Numbered from the stretch's first letter, positions 41,171 through 51,419 are shown. The stretch: 64,000 nucleotides of DNA from Palsa-504 sp963835775 (GCA_963835775.1 CAWIHB010000020.1:248001-312000), one strand, 5' to 3'. The notes: generated by a model not told the origin, from the sequence alone. Made by a program: numbers and translations.

Positions 41171-41847
41171 CGATCGGCGTGGTGGTGGCCGACGACCAGG
41201 CCATCGTCCGGGCCGGGTTCCGTGTCCTCATTGACTCAGAACCGGACCTGGCCGTGCTGGGCGAGGCCGCGGACGGCGCCGAGGCGGTGGCGGTGGCCCG
41301 GCGGACGTCTCCGGACGTGGTCGTGATGGACATCAGGATGCCGGTGCTGGACGGCATCGAGGCGACCCGGCGGATCACGGCCGCAGGCCCGCTGCCCAGG
41401 GTGCTGATCCTGACCACATTCGACCTCGATGAGTACGTGTTCGGCGCGCTGCGGGTCGGTGCCAGCGGGTTCATGCTCAAGGAGCGCCCGCCCGAGGAAC
41501 TGCTGTCCGCCATCCGGGTCATCGCGGCTGGCGAAGCCTTGCTCGCGCCCAACGTGACCCGGCGGCTGATCGAGCAGTTCGCCAGGCAGCCGGACCCGCT
41601 GCGGCCGCCGCCGGGAGCGCTGGAGCAGCTCACCGCGCGTGAGCGCGAGGTACTGGCGCTCATCGCGACCGGGCTGTCCAACACCGAGATCGCCGGCCGC
41701 CTGTACATGAGCGTGCCCACGGCCAAGACGCACGTCAGCCGGATCCTGGCCAAGCTCGCCGCCCGGGACCGCGCGCAGCTCGTGGTGCTGGCCTTCCAGG
41801 CCGGCCTGGTCCAGCCGGGCCCGCCCGGGCTACATCCCCGGTCGTAG
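41167..41847 (+). CDS. Response regulator, NarL/LuxR type
   Basis: 226 residues. The receiver domain has the acidic pair Asp9-Asp10 and the phosphoacceptor Asp55 (VVVMDIRMPVLDG); the output is a LuxR-type helix-turn-helix (LTAREREVLALIATGLSNTE). The start ATG overlaps the kinase stop. Its probable target is the ABC transporter operon 120 bases downstream, an arrangement typical of envelope or antimicrobial stress modules. Confidence 0.94.
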   Translation: MTIGVVVADDQAIVRAGFRVLIDSEPDLAVLGEAADGAEAVAVARRTSPDVVVMDIRMPVLDGIEATRRITAAGPLPRVLILTTFDLDEYVFGALRVGASGFMLKERPPEELLSAIRVIAAGEALLAPNVTRRLIEQFARQPDPLRPPPGALEQLTAREREVLALIATGLSNTEIAGRLYMSVPTAKTHVSRILAKLAARDRAQLVVLAFQAGLVQPGPPGLHPRS

Positions 41848-41968
41848 CCCGGGCCCGCCCGCTACCGCCGCAGCCGGAGCCAAAGCCGCTTCGCCAGTCC
41901 GACGACATCCGCCGGGGCGCGAGCCAGCATGGGACGCGGATCAACCGCGATCCTACGGAGGCACATCC

Positions 41969-43396
41969 ATGTATTTCACCTACCTCTGGCGTGAGCTGCG
42001 CAGGCGCATGCGCCAGGCGGTCCTGATCGCACTGGGCCTGGCCCTGGGCGTCGGCCTGGTCATCACCGTGACCGCCGCCTCGGCCGGCGTCAAGAACTCG
42101 CAGGCCGCGGTGCTGCACACGCTGTACGGCGTGGGCACCGACCTGACCGTCACGCAGCCGCCGGCCAGCGGGTCCGGCGCGGGGACATCGTTCGGATTCC
42201 GCCAGGAGATCCAGAACGTGCGCAGCGGCCAGGTCTCGGCCGGCACCAAGATCGACATCAACGACCTGGTCAACAGCCAGTACGGGACGATCAGCTCCGG
42301 CGCCCTGGGCCAGGTGGCCGGGCTGCATGACGTGACCGCGGCGGCCGGCGGCCTGACCCTCGACGACGTGACCGTGACCGGGACCGTGCCCGCCCTGTCG
42401 GCGGGCAGCGGCAGCTTCAGCTCCAGCTTCACCACCAGCACGTTCAGCGTGGCCGGAGTCGATCTGGCCGATACCTCGCTCGGGCCGCTCAGCTCGGCCA
42501 CGATCACCTCCGGCTCGGCCCTGGATGCCGCCGACGCCCAGTCCGCCAACGCGGTCGTCAACTCCAGCTACGCCACGGCCAACAAGCTGGACGCCGGCGG
42601 CACGCTGGACGTGGGCGGCACCAGCTTCAAGATCATCGGCATCGTCAGCGTGCCGCAGGGCGGCAGCCCGCCCGACGCGTACATCCCGCTGGCCAAGGCG
42701 CAGAGCATCGGCGAGCTGTCCTCGACGAGCAAGCTGACCGGCAAGGTGAACACCATCTACGTGGCCGCCGCCAGCGCCGCCGACATCCCCGCGGTGCAGG
42801 CCGGCCTCGGCCACCTGCTGCCCGGCGCCACCGTCACCGACCAGGATGACCTGGCCGGCGAGGTGACCGGGTCGCTGGCCAGCGCATCCAGCCTGGCCGC
42901 CAACCTGGGCACGTGGCTGTCGGCCGCCGTGCTGGTCGTGGCGTTCGGCGTGGCCAGCGTGCTGACCATGGGCGCGGTATCCCGCCGGGTCAGGGAGTTC
43001 GGCACGCTCAAGGCGCTCGGCTGGCGCAGCCGCCGCATCGTCGGCCAGGTGATGGGGGAGTCGCTGGTCATCGGGGCCGTCGGCGGTGCCATCGGCGTTG
43101 GCCTGGGGTACGGCGGCGCCGCGCTGATCGACAAGCTGGCCCCGAAGCTGACCGCCACGGTCGGGGCCAGCAACGTTGCGTCGGCGGCCGGGACCGGCCG
43201 GGCGCTGGGCGGCAGCAGTGCCCGGGCGCTGGCCGGCGTCGGCCATACGGTCTTGGTGACGCTGACCGCGCCGGTGACCCTGACCGCGGTCCTGCTCGCC
43301 GTGGTGCTGGCCATCGCCGGAGGGTTGCTGGCCGGCGTGCTCGGCGGCTGGCCGGGCCGGCTGCGGCCCGCGGCGGCCCTGGCCCGGGTGGCGTGA
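41969..43396 (+). CDS. ABC transporter permease, FtsX/MacB type
   Basis: 475 residues. An N-terminal membrane span (AVLIALGLALGVGLVITVTA) is followed by a ~270-residue extracytoplasmic domain rich in Ser/Ala/Gly, and then three spans of the FtsX domain (LTMGAVSRRVREFGTLKALGW is the cytoplasmic loop). Such mechanotransmission transporters export lipids, peptides or toxins or signal across the membrane. GGAGG precedes the ATG. It is followed by its ATPase with a one-base overlap. Confidence 0.9.
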   Translation: MYFTYLWRELRRRMRQAVLIALGLALGVGLVITVTAASAGVKNSQAAVLHTLYGVGTDLTVTQPPASGSGAGTSFGFRQEIQNVRSGQVSAGTKIDINDLVNSQYGTISSGALGQVAGLHDVTAAAGGLTLDDVTVTGTVPALSAGSGSFSSSFTTSTFSVAGVDLADTSLGPLSSATITSGSALDAADAQSANAVVNSSYATANKLDAGGTLDVGGTSFKIIGIVSVPQGGSPPDAYIPLAKAQSIGELSSTSKLTGKVNTIYVAAASAADIPAVQAGLGHLLPGATVTDQDDLAGEVTGSLASASSLAANLGTWLSAAVLVVAFGVASVLTMGAVSRRVREFGTLKALGWRSRRIVGQVMGESLVIGAVGGAIGVGLGYGGAALIDKLAPKLTATVGASNVASAAGTGRALGGSSARALAGVGHTVLVTLTAPVTLTAVLLAVVLAIAGGLLAGVLGGWPGRLRPAAALARVA

Positions 43397-44076
43397 TGGG
43401 CGAGACGATGTGCCGGCTGTCCGGCGTGGTCAAGACCTACCACAAGCACCACGGCACGGTCCTCGCCCTGCGCGGCGTGGACCTGGTCCTCCAGGAGGGG
43501 GAGTGGCTGGCCATCCAGGGCCCGACCGGCCACGGAAAGTCCACCCTGCTGCAGATCCTGGGCGGCCTGGACCGGCCGACCGCGGGCACCGTGGAACTCG
43601 GCGGCCAGGACCTGACCCGCATATCCGAGGCCGCGGTGACCAGGGTTCGGGCCCGGTCGGTCGGCTTCATCTTCCAGACCTTCAACCTGATTCCCACCCT
43701 CAGCGCGGCCGAGAACGTCGAGCTGGCCCTGGTGCCGTTGGGCTGCGGCGCGGCCGAACGGAAGGCCCGCGCCCGGGAGGGGCTGACGGCCGTCGGGCTC
43801 GGCGACCGCCTCGACCACCTGCCCGCCGAGCTGTCCGGCGGGCAGCAGCAGCGGGTCGCCGTCGCCCGGGCCCTGGTCAAGGAGCCCAGCGTGCTGCTGG
43901 CGGACGAGCCGACGGGCAATCTCGACGAGGGCACCAGGAACGAGATCGTCGGACTGCTCGAGGACCTGTGGCAGTCCCGGGACCTGACGATGGTGCTCGT
44001 CACCCACGACAGCGTCGTGGCGGCCCGGGCGCCGCGGCTGGCCCGGATGAAAAACGGCCTGCTCGAGGAGCCGTGA
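43396..44076 (+). CDS. ABC transporter ATP-binding protein, LolD/MacB type
   Basis: 226 residues from ATG 43396 (TGATG overlap with the permease stop). Walker A GPTGHGKST, Q-loop FIFQTFNLIPTL, signature LSGGQQQRVAVARAL, Walker B VLLADEPTGNLD and switch VTHD are all present. It drives the FtsX-type permease encoded just upstream. Confidence 0.94.
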   Translation: MGETMCRLSGVVKTYHKHHGTVLALRGVDLVLQEGEWLAIQGPTGHGKSTLLQILGGLDRPTAGTVELGGQDLTRISEAAVTRVRARSVGFIFQTFNLIPTLSAAENVELALVPLGCGAAERKARAREGLTAVGLGDRLDHLPAELSGGQQQRVAVARALVKEPSVLLADEPTGNLDEGTRNEIVGLLEDLWQSRDLTMVLVTHDSVVAARAPRLARMKNGLLEEP

Positions 44077-44123
44077 GTGGCCGCTCCTGGCCGGTCTCGT
44101 GGTCCGCCCGGTCTCCGGGCGCC

Positions 44124-44633
44124 TCAGCGGCGCCGGTCCAGGATCATCGGCGTGAGCTGCTCGATGTCGTACCTGGTCCGCAGGTCGATGATCGCGGCCT
44201 GGTCGGGCGGCCCGCCGCGGCCGAGCAGCTCGGCCATTTCCTGCTGGTACAGGTCGTGGCCGGCCGGGGCGGCCAGGAACAGCATCCTGACCGGCACCGG
44301 GCCGGGGTTGGTGAAGGCGTGCGGGCAGCCGGCCGGAACGAACATGAGGCTGCCCGGCCCGCCGCGGGCCACCGGTGCGCCGCTGGCCGACTCCCAGGCC
44401 GTCCAGTCACCGGTCAGGGCCCGAGGCTCGAAGGCGAGCAGGTCGAGCTGGCCCTCCAGGATGTAGAACACCTCTTCGGTCGCGGCGTGCCGGTGCGCCC
44501 CGACGTCGAAGCCGGGCGGAACCACAGCCTCGAACACCGACCACCGGCTGGAGTTCTCCGAGCCCACCTTGACCGTCATGCCTGCCCCGCCTAGCACCCG
44601 GCCCGCGCCCGGCGGCAACACCAGTCCGTCAGT
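44124..44633 (-). CDS. Cupin-domain protein
   Basis: 169 residues from ATG 44633, eight bases after GAAGG; a GTG 33 bases further upstream is less likely. The cupin metal motifs are DVGAHRHAATEEVFYILEG (two His and a Glu) and the later GCPHAFTN histidine. It is a small beta-barrel that may be a dioxygenase or a ligand-binding protein. It is divergent from the XRE regulator gene, which could control it. Confidence 0.85.
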   Translation of the reverse strand, partial: TDGLVLPPGAGRVLGGAGMTVKVGSENSSRWSVFEAVVPPGFDVGAHRHAATEEVFYILEGQLDLLAFEPRALTGDWTAWESASGAPVARGGPGSLMFVPAGCPHAFTNPGPVPVRMLFLAAPAGHDLYQQEMAELLGRGGPPDQAAIIDLRTRYDIEQLTPMILDRRR

Positions 44634-44729
44634 CATTTCGCCTGCCTTCACCGTGATTGAGGTCACTATGGTAGGGAGGATGACGGGGCCGGTCCTGGTA
44701 CTGATCGTGCTACCCGGTGCGGCCGGTCC

Positions 44730-44771
44730 GGTGCCCGGTGCGCCCGGCCCGGTGCCCGGTGCGCCCGGCCC
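44730..44771. repeat. 21-bp tandem repeat upstream of the XRE regulator
   Basis: Two exact 21-bp copies (44730-44750 and 44751-44771), followed by a short CCGGG run that leads into the regulator start at 44790. It lies in the 5' region between the cupin and XRE genes. Confidence 0.8.
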
Positions 44772-44789
44772 GGCCGGGCCGGGCCGGGC

Positions 44790-45635
44790 GTGAGCGGAAC
44801 CCGCGCCGAGCTCGGTGCGTTCCTGCGCGCGCGCCGGGCCCGGCTACAGCCGGCTGACGTGGGCCTGCCCGGCGACGCCGTACCCGGGCGGCGCCGGACC
44901 CCTGGCCTACGGCGTGAGGAGGTCGCCGACCTGTCCGGCGTGGGGGTCACCTGGTACACCTGGCTGGAACAGGGCCGGGACATACCGGCATCGGCCCAGG
45001 TGGTCGAGGCCCTGGCCCGCGCCCTGCGGCTCAGCGCGGACGAGCGCCGCCACCTCAGGGATCTGGCCGGGCTGTCCAGCCCGGCCCCGCCGTCCCCCAC
45101 GGCGGCCGCTGGGACGCAGGCCTGGCCCCGGCTGCAGCGGCTGGTCGACGCCGTCATGCCGAACATCGCCTCTGTGTACGACGTCCACTTCGACTACCTG
45201 GCCTGGAACACTGCCTACCGGCAGGTCAGGCATGACCCGGGGACGCTCGCCCCGGGCCGCCGCAACCTGCTCTGGATGATGTTCACCGACGCCGAGAACC
45301 GGGCCCGGATGACCACCTGGGACCGGGCCGCGCAGGCCCTGATCAGCCAGTTCCGGGCGGCCGCAGCCCGGCGGCCCGGCGACCCGCGGTTCACCGAGCT
45401 GGTAACGGCCCTAACCGAGGTCAGCCCGCAGTTCCGTGACTGGTGGGAGGAGTACCCGGTGCGGTACTTCAGGCCCGCCAGCATCCGCATCGCCCATCCG
45501 CGAGCCGGCCGGATCACGCTGGAGATGTTCCAGCTGCGGCTGGAGGACGACCCAGGTCACCTGATGGTGGTGCAGGTCCCGGCCGACACCGACAGCCGGG
45601 ACCGGATCGCGGTCCTGCTCGGCCCGGCCAACTAG
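44790..45635 (+). CDS. XRE-family regulator with MmyB-like C-terminal domain
   Basis: 281 residues from a GTG. The N-terminal helix-turn-helix (TPGLRREEVADLSGVGVTWY, then TWLEQGRDIPASAQVVEALA) is followed by the MmyB-like ligand-binding domain (NIASVYDVHFDYLAWNTAYR, RNLLWMMFTDAENR). These are abundant actinobacterial repressors, often next to the oxidoreductase or efflux gene they control. The divergent cupin gene is the best candidate target. Confidence 0.93.
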   Translation: MSGTRAELGAFLRARRARLQPADVGLPGDAVPGRRRTPGLRREEVADLSGVGVTWYTWLEQGRDIPASAQVVEALARALRLSADERRHLRDLAGLSSPAPPSPTAAAGTQAWPRLQRLVDAVMPNIASVYDVHFDYLAWNTAYRQVRHDPGTLAPGRRNLLWMMFTDAENRARMTTWDRAAQALISQFRAAAARRPGDPRFTELVTALTEVSPQFRDWWEEYPVRYFRPASIRIAHPRAGRITLEMFQLRLEDDPGHLMVVQVPADTDSRDRIAVLLGPAN

Positions 45636-45676
45636 GCGCCTCCCGTAGATCATGCCGGGCCCGTCCTGCACCCGGG

Positions 45677-45704
45677 TCGCGAAGGGCTTCCATCTGCTTC
45701 GCGA
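45677..45704 (+). terminator. Hairpin after the XRE gene
   Basis: An 8-bp inverted repeat TCGCGAAG/CTTCGCGA with a 12-nt loop, 42 bases past the stop. It probably ends transcription of the regulator gene. No U-run is seen. Confidence 0.5.
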
Positions 45705-45803
45705 TCATGAGCTGGGCCGCGCAAGGCCGGATCACCGGCCCCAGCGGTCACATTTGCGCGATCACTCATATCGTTAGGAACCTGCCCAACCACCATCATC
45801 CAG

Positions 45804-45886
45804 AAGTGGTTGATTCCGGTCCTGCGGTTGATTGCCGGTACTGGAATCCCGCCAATCACCCGCAGAACACCAATCAACCACCACTT
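45804..45886. repeat. Long imperfect inverted repeat upstream of the LysR gene
   Basis: Arms 45804-45834 and 45852-45886 pair with a few mismatches and one 3-base bulge, around a 17-base centre. Within each arm the word GGTTGATT or its complement recurs. It lies in a 408-base gene-free stretch (45636-46043). It may be an operator cluster for the LysR protein, a large RNA hairpin, or a palindromic remnant of a small mobile element. Confidence 0.7.
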
Positions 45887-46043
45887 TGGGACACATGAAA
45901 CTGGCGTGACACCAGGGACGCACACCAGCGCCGGACGCCGGCCTGTTGTCCCCGGCACCGCTGCCACTGCCCCTTCAACCCGCCGGCGGAGCGTGCTGCG
46001 CTGGCCGTCATCGCGCGGCGGGTGCGTGATAATTGGCAGTGCC

Positions 46044-47003
46044 ATGACGCTTACCCAGCTGAACGCCTTCGTCCTGGTGGCCCGGCTCGGCTCGGTGACC
46101 GCCGCCGCCAACGCGCTCGGCGTCAGCGAATCGGCCGTCTCCCAGGCCCTGTCGGCTCTGCGGCTGCACCTCGGCGACCAGCTGGTCACCCGCGGGCCGG
46201 TCGGCATGACGCTGACCGCCGGGGGCTCCAGGCTGCTGGCCACCGCCTCACAGATCGTGGTGCTCGGCGCCGAGGCGCATGCCGCGGTCCGCGCCGCGCA
46301 AGGTGCGCCCGAGCAGCTGCGGGTGGTGTCGTCCTCCACCGTGGCCGAGTTCGTGATCAGCCCGCTCACGGAGGCGTTCACCAAGCGGTTCGGCGGCGCC
46401 GTAGAGATCTCGGCCGGCGTCGCGGTGACCAAGGAGATGAACGTCCTGATCGCCAACCGGCTCGCGGACGTCGCCATCGGCTGCGACCTGAGCAAGACCA
46501 TGCCTGACGGCCTGGCCCTGCCCCTGGTCACCGAGCCCATTTTCAAGTACCGGCTGGTGGTCGTCACGGCCGGCCAGTCCCGGCTGCGGGGCAATCCACG
46601 CCAGTGGCTGTGGTACGTCGATCCTTCGGGCACCGATCCCGACAGCGAAACCGGCCAGATGCTCTCCGGCCTGGGCATCCCCGAGGCGCGGATCAGGGTC
46701 TTCCCCAACCAGACCGCCGCCTGGGCGGCCGCGGCCGACGGGACGGGCGCCGCGCCCGCCGTCGAGCACCTGGTCGCCCACCAGCTGCGCCGGGGCGAGC
46801 TGTCCCGGGTCGATCTGCCCGGCTGCCGCATAGACGCATGCTGGCACGTGACCCTGCTCGAACGGCAGCACCAGAGCCCGGCGGCCAGTTCCTTCCGCCG
46901 TTACCTGGGCACACCGGAGGCCATGCACCTGATGCGCGCCCCAGCCGGCGGCGTCCCGCCGTCCCGTTTCCGGCCCCCGGTTTATGTCACGATTTGGAGT
47001 TAG
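46044..47003 (+). CDS. LysR-family transcriptional regulator of the cox locus
   Basis: 319 residues. The N-terminal winged HTH is MTLTQLNAFVLVARLGSVTA followed by AAANALGVSESAVSQALSAL. The effector domain has the usual two-lobe layout and reads VVSSSTVAEFVISPLTEAF. It lies 606 bases upstream of coxM on the same strand. LysR-type genes are often found beside form I CO dehydrogenase genes in soil actinobacteria, so it probably controls that operon; CO or a metabolite may be the effector. Confidence 0.9.
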   Translation: MTLTQLNAFVLVARLGSVTAAANALGVSESAVSQALSALRLHLGDQLVTRGPVGMTLTAGGSRLLATASQIVVLGAEAHAAVRAAQGAPEQLRVVSSSTVAEFVISPLTEAFTKRFGGAVEISAGVAVTKEMNVLIANRLADVAIGCDLSKTMPDGLALPLVTEPIFKYRLVVVTAGQSRLRGNPRQWLWYVDPSGTDPDSETGQMLSGLGIPEARIRVFPNQTAAWAAAADGTGAAPAVEHLVAHQLRRGELSRVDLPGCRIDACWHVTLLERQHQSPAASSFRRYLGTPEAMHLMRAPAGGVPPSRFRPPVYVTIWS

Positions 47004-47277
47004 GGCTGCTATCCGCGCGGCCCTCTGGCCGGCACGGCCCGCTCCGCTCCGCCCCGCCTACGGAATCGGCGGGGAGTCGCTCGCGTCACGGCGAAGAGCC
47101 TGAAATCCCGCGAGTATTTACAGGCAGATGCACTAGGACCTGCAAAGACGCCCGATTCCTGAGTCCTTAAGCAAGAGCTTATTCGCATGTTGCGGGCCGG
47201 TGCGGGCCAGCGGATGATGTTGACGGTCATTACTCACCGCAGCAAGACAATGCTGTCCAGCGCCGGGAGCATACGGT
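47004..47277. other. Upstream region of the cox operon
   Basis: 274 bases without a clear gene. The last 110 bases are AT-richer than the surroundings and contain TTGACG (47220-47225) as a possible -35 element, with AAGACA/GACAAT-like words 17-20 bases later. The cox promoter most likely lies here or just after the following small gene. Confidence 0.4.
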
Positions 47278-47577
47278 ATGCGAATTGAATCCGACGGGCA
47301 CAGCCGCGGTAACCCGCGGCTGTATGAGCTGATCGAGCATGCGCCCAAGACCGGCAAGAGCCCGACCGTCTGGGCCTGGCCTGAGCTGATCGACTATCTC
47401 AAGGTCGCCGGCCAGCCGGTGGCGGGACCGTGGCCGCCGCATCAGCGGCCCCGGCCGGACCCGGAGGAGGACTCGCTCCCGGTGGCGGTGCCGGATCCGC
47501 AGTCACGGCAGGAAGCCCGCATCCAACCCGCGCCCGCAGCTGATCCGGTGCCGGAGCCAGGACCGGAACCCGAGTAA
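47278..47577 (+). CDS. Small protein of unknown function upstream of coxM
   Basis: 99 residues. The first ~55 (LYELIEHAPKTGKSPTVWAW, ELIDYLKVAG) look folded and have G/C third positions; the rest is Pro/Asp/Glu-rich and probably disordered. A GGGAG lies about 10 bases before the ATG. It ends 32 bases before coxM in the same direction, so it is probably the first gene of the cox transcript. I do not recognise a family. Confidence 0.55.
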   Translation: MRIESDGHSRGNPRLYELIEHAPKTGKSPTVWAWPELIDYLKVAGQPVAGPWPPHQRPRPDPEEDSLPVAVPDPQSRQEARIQPAPAADPVPEPGPEPE

Positions 47578-47609
47578 CGGCCCTAGGCCCGCGCCCAGAA
47601 GGAGGATCT

Positions 47610-48485
47610 ATGTATCCGTCGCGGTTCCGGTATGAGGCGCCGCATTCGCTCGCCGAGGCGATCGGCATGCTGCACGACGGCGGGGACGACGCGAAGGTCC
47701 TGGCCGGCGGCCAGAGCCTGGTCCCGCTCATGAAGCTGCGCTTCGCCTCGCCGCAGCTGGTGGTCGACATCAACAACGTGCCGGGGCTCGACTACCACCG
47801 GGCCGACCCGGATGGCACCCTGCGCATCGGCGCCCTTTGCCGTCACGCCGACCTCGAGCGCTCGGGCCTGCTGAAGACCACCCAGCCGACCATGGCCTCG
47901 GCGGCGCCGCTGATCGCCGACCCGATCGTGCGCAACCGGGGCACGCTGGTCGGCTCGCTGTGCCACGCCGACCCGCAGGGCGACTGGGCCTCGGTGGTGC
48001 TGGCCCTCGGCGGCTCGGTGATGGCGCGGGGTCCGCGCGGCATCCGCGCCATCCCGATGGCCGACTTCGTCACCGGCCCGTTCCAGAACGTCCTGGACCC
48101 GGACGAGATCGCGGTCGAGGCGATGATACCGGCCGTCCGGGGCACCCGGGCCGGCGGCTACCTCAAACTGGAACGCCGCGTCGGAGACTTCGCGACCGTG
48201 GGGGTCGCGGTCGCGCTCGAGATGAGCGACGGGACCGTGACCAGGGCGGGCATCGGCCTGACCGGGGTGGGCGGTGCCACCATCGCGGCCACCGCGGCGG
48301 CCGACGCGCTGACCGGAGGGCCGCTGACCGCCGACCGCATCGGCCAGGCCGCCGACCTGGCGGCCGAGGCCGCGCGGCCGAGGACCGACCATCGCGGCAG
48401 CGCCGAATACAAGCGGCATATGGTGCGCACGTTCGTCGTGCGCCTGCTGAGCCTCACCGACGCGGCGGCGGAAAGGGCAGCCTGA
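47610..48485 (+). CDS. coxM: Carbon monoxide dehydrogenase, medium (FAD) subunit
   Basis: 291 residues, GGAGG before the ATG. The FAD-binding motifs are AGGQSL (residues 32-37) and RNRGTLVGSLCHADPQGDW. It accepts electrons from the iron-sulfur subunit and passes them to quinone. The gene order coxM-coxS-coxL is that of form I CO dehydrogenases; coxS follows with a two-base gap. Confidence 0.94.
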   Translation: MYPSRFRYEAPHSLAEAIGMLHDGGDDAKVLAGGQSLVPLMKLRFASPQLVVDINNVPGLDYHRADPDGTLRIGALCRHADLERSGLLKTTQPTMASAAPLIADPIVRNRGTLVGSLCHADPQGDWASVVLALGGSVMARGPRGIRAIPMADFVTGPFQNVLDPDEIAVEAMIPAVRGTRAGGYLKLERRVGDFATVGVAVALEMSDGTVTRAGIGLTGVGGATIAATAAADALTGGPLTADRIGQAADLAAEAARPRTDHRGSAEYKRHMVRTFVVRLLSLTDAAAERAA

Positions 48486-48487
48486 TC

Positions 48488-49018
<531 letters not shown>

Positions 49019-49028
49019 GGGAGGCGAC

Positions 49029-51419
49029 GTGTCACAGGCACTGGACGAGATCAAGATCGGCGGGCTGGGCGCGAGCCGCAAGCGCGTCGAGGACAACCGC
49101 TTCATCCGCGGCAAGGGCAACTACACCGACGACATCACGCTGCCCGGCATGCTGCACATGGAGATCCTGCGCAGCCCGCTGGCGCACGCCCGGATCGTCT
49201 CGATCGACGCGACCAAAGCGTGGGACATTCCCGGCGTGCACCTGGTGCTGACCGGCGAGATGATGGCGACCAGGAACCTAGCCTGGATGCCGACGCTGTC
49301 CTACGACATCCAGGCGGTGCTGGCCACCGACAAGGTGCGGTTCCAGGGCCAGGAAGTGGCCTGCGTCATCGCCGACGACCCGTACATCGCCAAGGACGCG
49401 TGCGAGGCCATCGAGGTCGAGTACGAGCCGCTGCCGGTGATCGTCAACCCGGAGCAGGCCGTCGCCGAGGGCGCGCCGGTCATCCGGGACGACAAGGAGA
49501 ACCAGCAGGACAACGTAGTCTTCGACTGGGAAGTCGGCGACGCGGCGGGTACCGACCGGGCCTTCGAGCAGGCCGACGTGATCTCCAGGCTGAAGCTGCA
49601 CTACCCGCGCTCGCACCCGTCGCCGATCGAGTGCTGCGGCTCCATCGCGGACTTCAACCGGGCCACCTCCAAGCTCACCGTGTACATGACCACGCAGGCG
49701 CCGCACATCATCCGGGCCGCGGTCGCGCTGGTCGCGGAGCTGCCCGAGCACATGATCAGGATCATCTCGCCGGACATCGGCGGCGGCTTCGGCAACAAGG
49801 TCCCGGTCTACCCGGGCTACGTCTGCTCGATCCTGGCTTCGATCCTGCTCGAGCGGCCGGTGAAGTGGATCGAGGACAAGTCGGGCAACCTGATCTCGAC
49901 CGGCTTCGCCCGCGACATCTACCTGGACGGCGAGATGGCGCTGCGCCGGGACGGCAAGATCCTCGCGGTACGGATGCACTGCGATTCCGACCACGGCGCG
50001 TTCTTCTCCGACGCCCAGCCGAGCAAGTTCAAGATCGGGCTGCTGCACTCCGCGTTCGCGGCCTACGACATCCCGGTCGCGCACCTGACCGACCGCGGCA
50101 CCTACAGCAACAAGGCACCGGGCGGAGTGGCCTACCGCTGCTCGTTCCGGGTCACCGAGGCCATGTTCTTCCAGGAACGGATGATGCAGGCGGCCGCCGA
50201 CGACCTGGGACTGGACCAGGCCGAGTTCCGGCGGATGAACTTCGTCCGGGACGATGACTTCCCGCACCGGACTCCGTTCGGCTTCCTGACCGACTCTGGC
50301 CAGTACGCCAAGTGCCTGGACGTCGGGCTGAAGGCGGTCGGCTATGAGGACTTCCGCCGCCAGCAGGCCGAAGCCAGGAAGCGCGGCCGGCTGCTCGGGC
50401 TCGGCATCTCGACCATGACCGAGCCGCTCGGCGCGGGCAACAGCCGCGAGTACGACATCCTGGGCATCAAGATGTTCGACTCCGCCGAGCTGAAGGTGCA
50501 CATGACCGGCAAGGCGATCGTCCGGACCGGCGCCCGGGGCCAGGGGCAGGGACACGAGACGACCTGGGCCCAGATCGTGGCCCACGAGCTCGGCATCCCG
50601 GCCGAGGACATCGTCGTCGAGGAGGGCGACACCGACACCGCGCCGTTCGGCATGGGCACCTACGCCTCCCGGAGCACGCCGGTCGCGGGGGCGGCCGTCG
50701 CGATGGTGTCCCGCAAGATCCGGGCCAAGGCCCGCAAGCTGGCGGCGCACCTGCTCGAGGTATCCGAGGAGGATGTCGAGTGGGAGCTTGGCCGGTTCTA
50801 CGTCCGCAGTGCCCCTAACCGCGGCGTGACCATCCAGGAGTGCGCGATGGCCGCGTACAGCAACATGCCGGACGGCATGGAGCCAGGCCTGGAGAACACC
50901 GCCTACTACGACCCGCCCAACCTCACCTGGCCGTTCGCGGTATACATCATCACCGTCGAGGTCGATCCGGAAACGGGCGTCTGGGATGTGCTAAAGACGG
51001 TCGCAGTAGACGACTGCGGCGTGCGGATCAACCCGATGATCGTCGAGGGCCAGATCATGGGCGGGCTCACCGAGGCCTATGCGATGGCGAACATGCAGTT
51101 CATCACCTTCGATGCCGAGGGGAACTGCGTCGGCTCGAACTACATGGACTACCTGCTGCCCACCGCCTGGGAGACGCCGGGCTTCGAGCTGCACAGCGAG
51201 GTCGTCACCCCGTGCCCGCACCACCCGATCGGCGCCAAGGGCATCGGCGAGTGCGCCGCGGTGGGCGGCCCGGCGGCATTCGTCAACGCGGTCATGGACG
51301 CGCTGTCAGGCACCGGGGTCCGGAACATCGATATGCCGCTGCTCCCGGACCGGGTGTGGGAGGCCATCACCTACCGCCGCGACGTATCCGGTGCCCCGCC
51401 GGTGCGGTCGGACGAGTGA
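49029..51419 (+). CDS. coxL: Carbon monoxide dehydrogenase, large (Mo/Cu) subunit, form I
   Basis: 796 residues from a GTG. The active-site loop AYRCSFR (Cys371) matches the form I signature AYxCSFR, which separates true CO dehydrogenases from form II paralogues (AYxGAGR); the cysteine carries the copper of the Mo-S-Cu site. The catalytic glutamate region GAKGIGECAAVGGPAA near the C-terminus is intact. It oxidises CO with water to CO2. This is the strongest functional assignment of the locus. Confidence 0.97.
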   Translation: MSQALDEIKIGGLGASRKRVEDNRFIRGKGNYTDDITLPGMLHMEILRSPLAHARIVSIDATKAWDIPGVHLVLTGEMMATRNLAWMPTLSYDIQAVLATDKVRFQGQEVACVIADDPYIAKDACEAIEVEYEPLPVIVNPEQAVAEGAPVIRDDKENQQDNVVFDWEVGDAAGTDRAFEQADVISRLKLHYPRSHPSPIECCGSIADFNRATSKLTVYMTTQAPHIIRAAVALVAELPEHMIRIISPDIGGGFGNKVPVYPGYVCSILASILLERPVKWIEDKSGNLISTGFARDIYLDGEMALRRDGKILAVRMHCDSDHGAFFSDAQPSKFKIGLLHSAFAAYDIPVAHLTDRGTYSNKAPGGVAYRCSFRVTEAMFFQERMMQAAADDLGLDQAEFRRMNFVRDDDFPHRTPFGFLTDSGQYAKCLDVGLKAVGYEDFRRQQAEARKRGRLLGLGISTMTEPLGAGNSREYDILGIKMFDSAELKVHMTGKAIVRTGARGQGQGHETTWAQIVAHELGIPAEDIVVEEGDTDTAPFGMGTYASRSTPVAGAAVAMVSRKIRAKARKLAAHLLEVSEEDVEWELGRFYVRSAPNRGVTIQECAMAAYSNMPDGMEPGLENTAYYDPPNLTWPFAVYIITVEVDPETGVWDVLKTVAVDDCGVRINPMIVEGQIMGGLTEAYAMANMQFITFDAEGNCVGSNYMDYLLPTAWETPGFELHSEVVTPCPHHPIGAKGIGECAAVGGPAAFVNAVMDALSGTGVRNIDMPLLPDRVWEAITYRRDVSGAPPVRSDE

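Noticed and set aside
44569..44793. Small Pro/Gly-rich protein before the XRE gene
   Set aside because: It is mainly a translation of the 21-bp tandem repeat and antisense cupin sequence, with the ribosome site too close to the only internal ATG.
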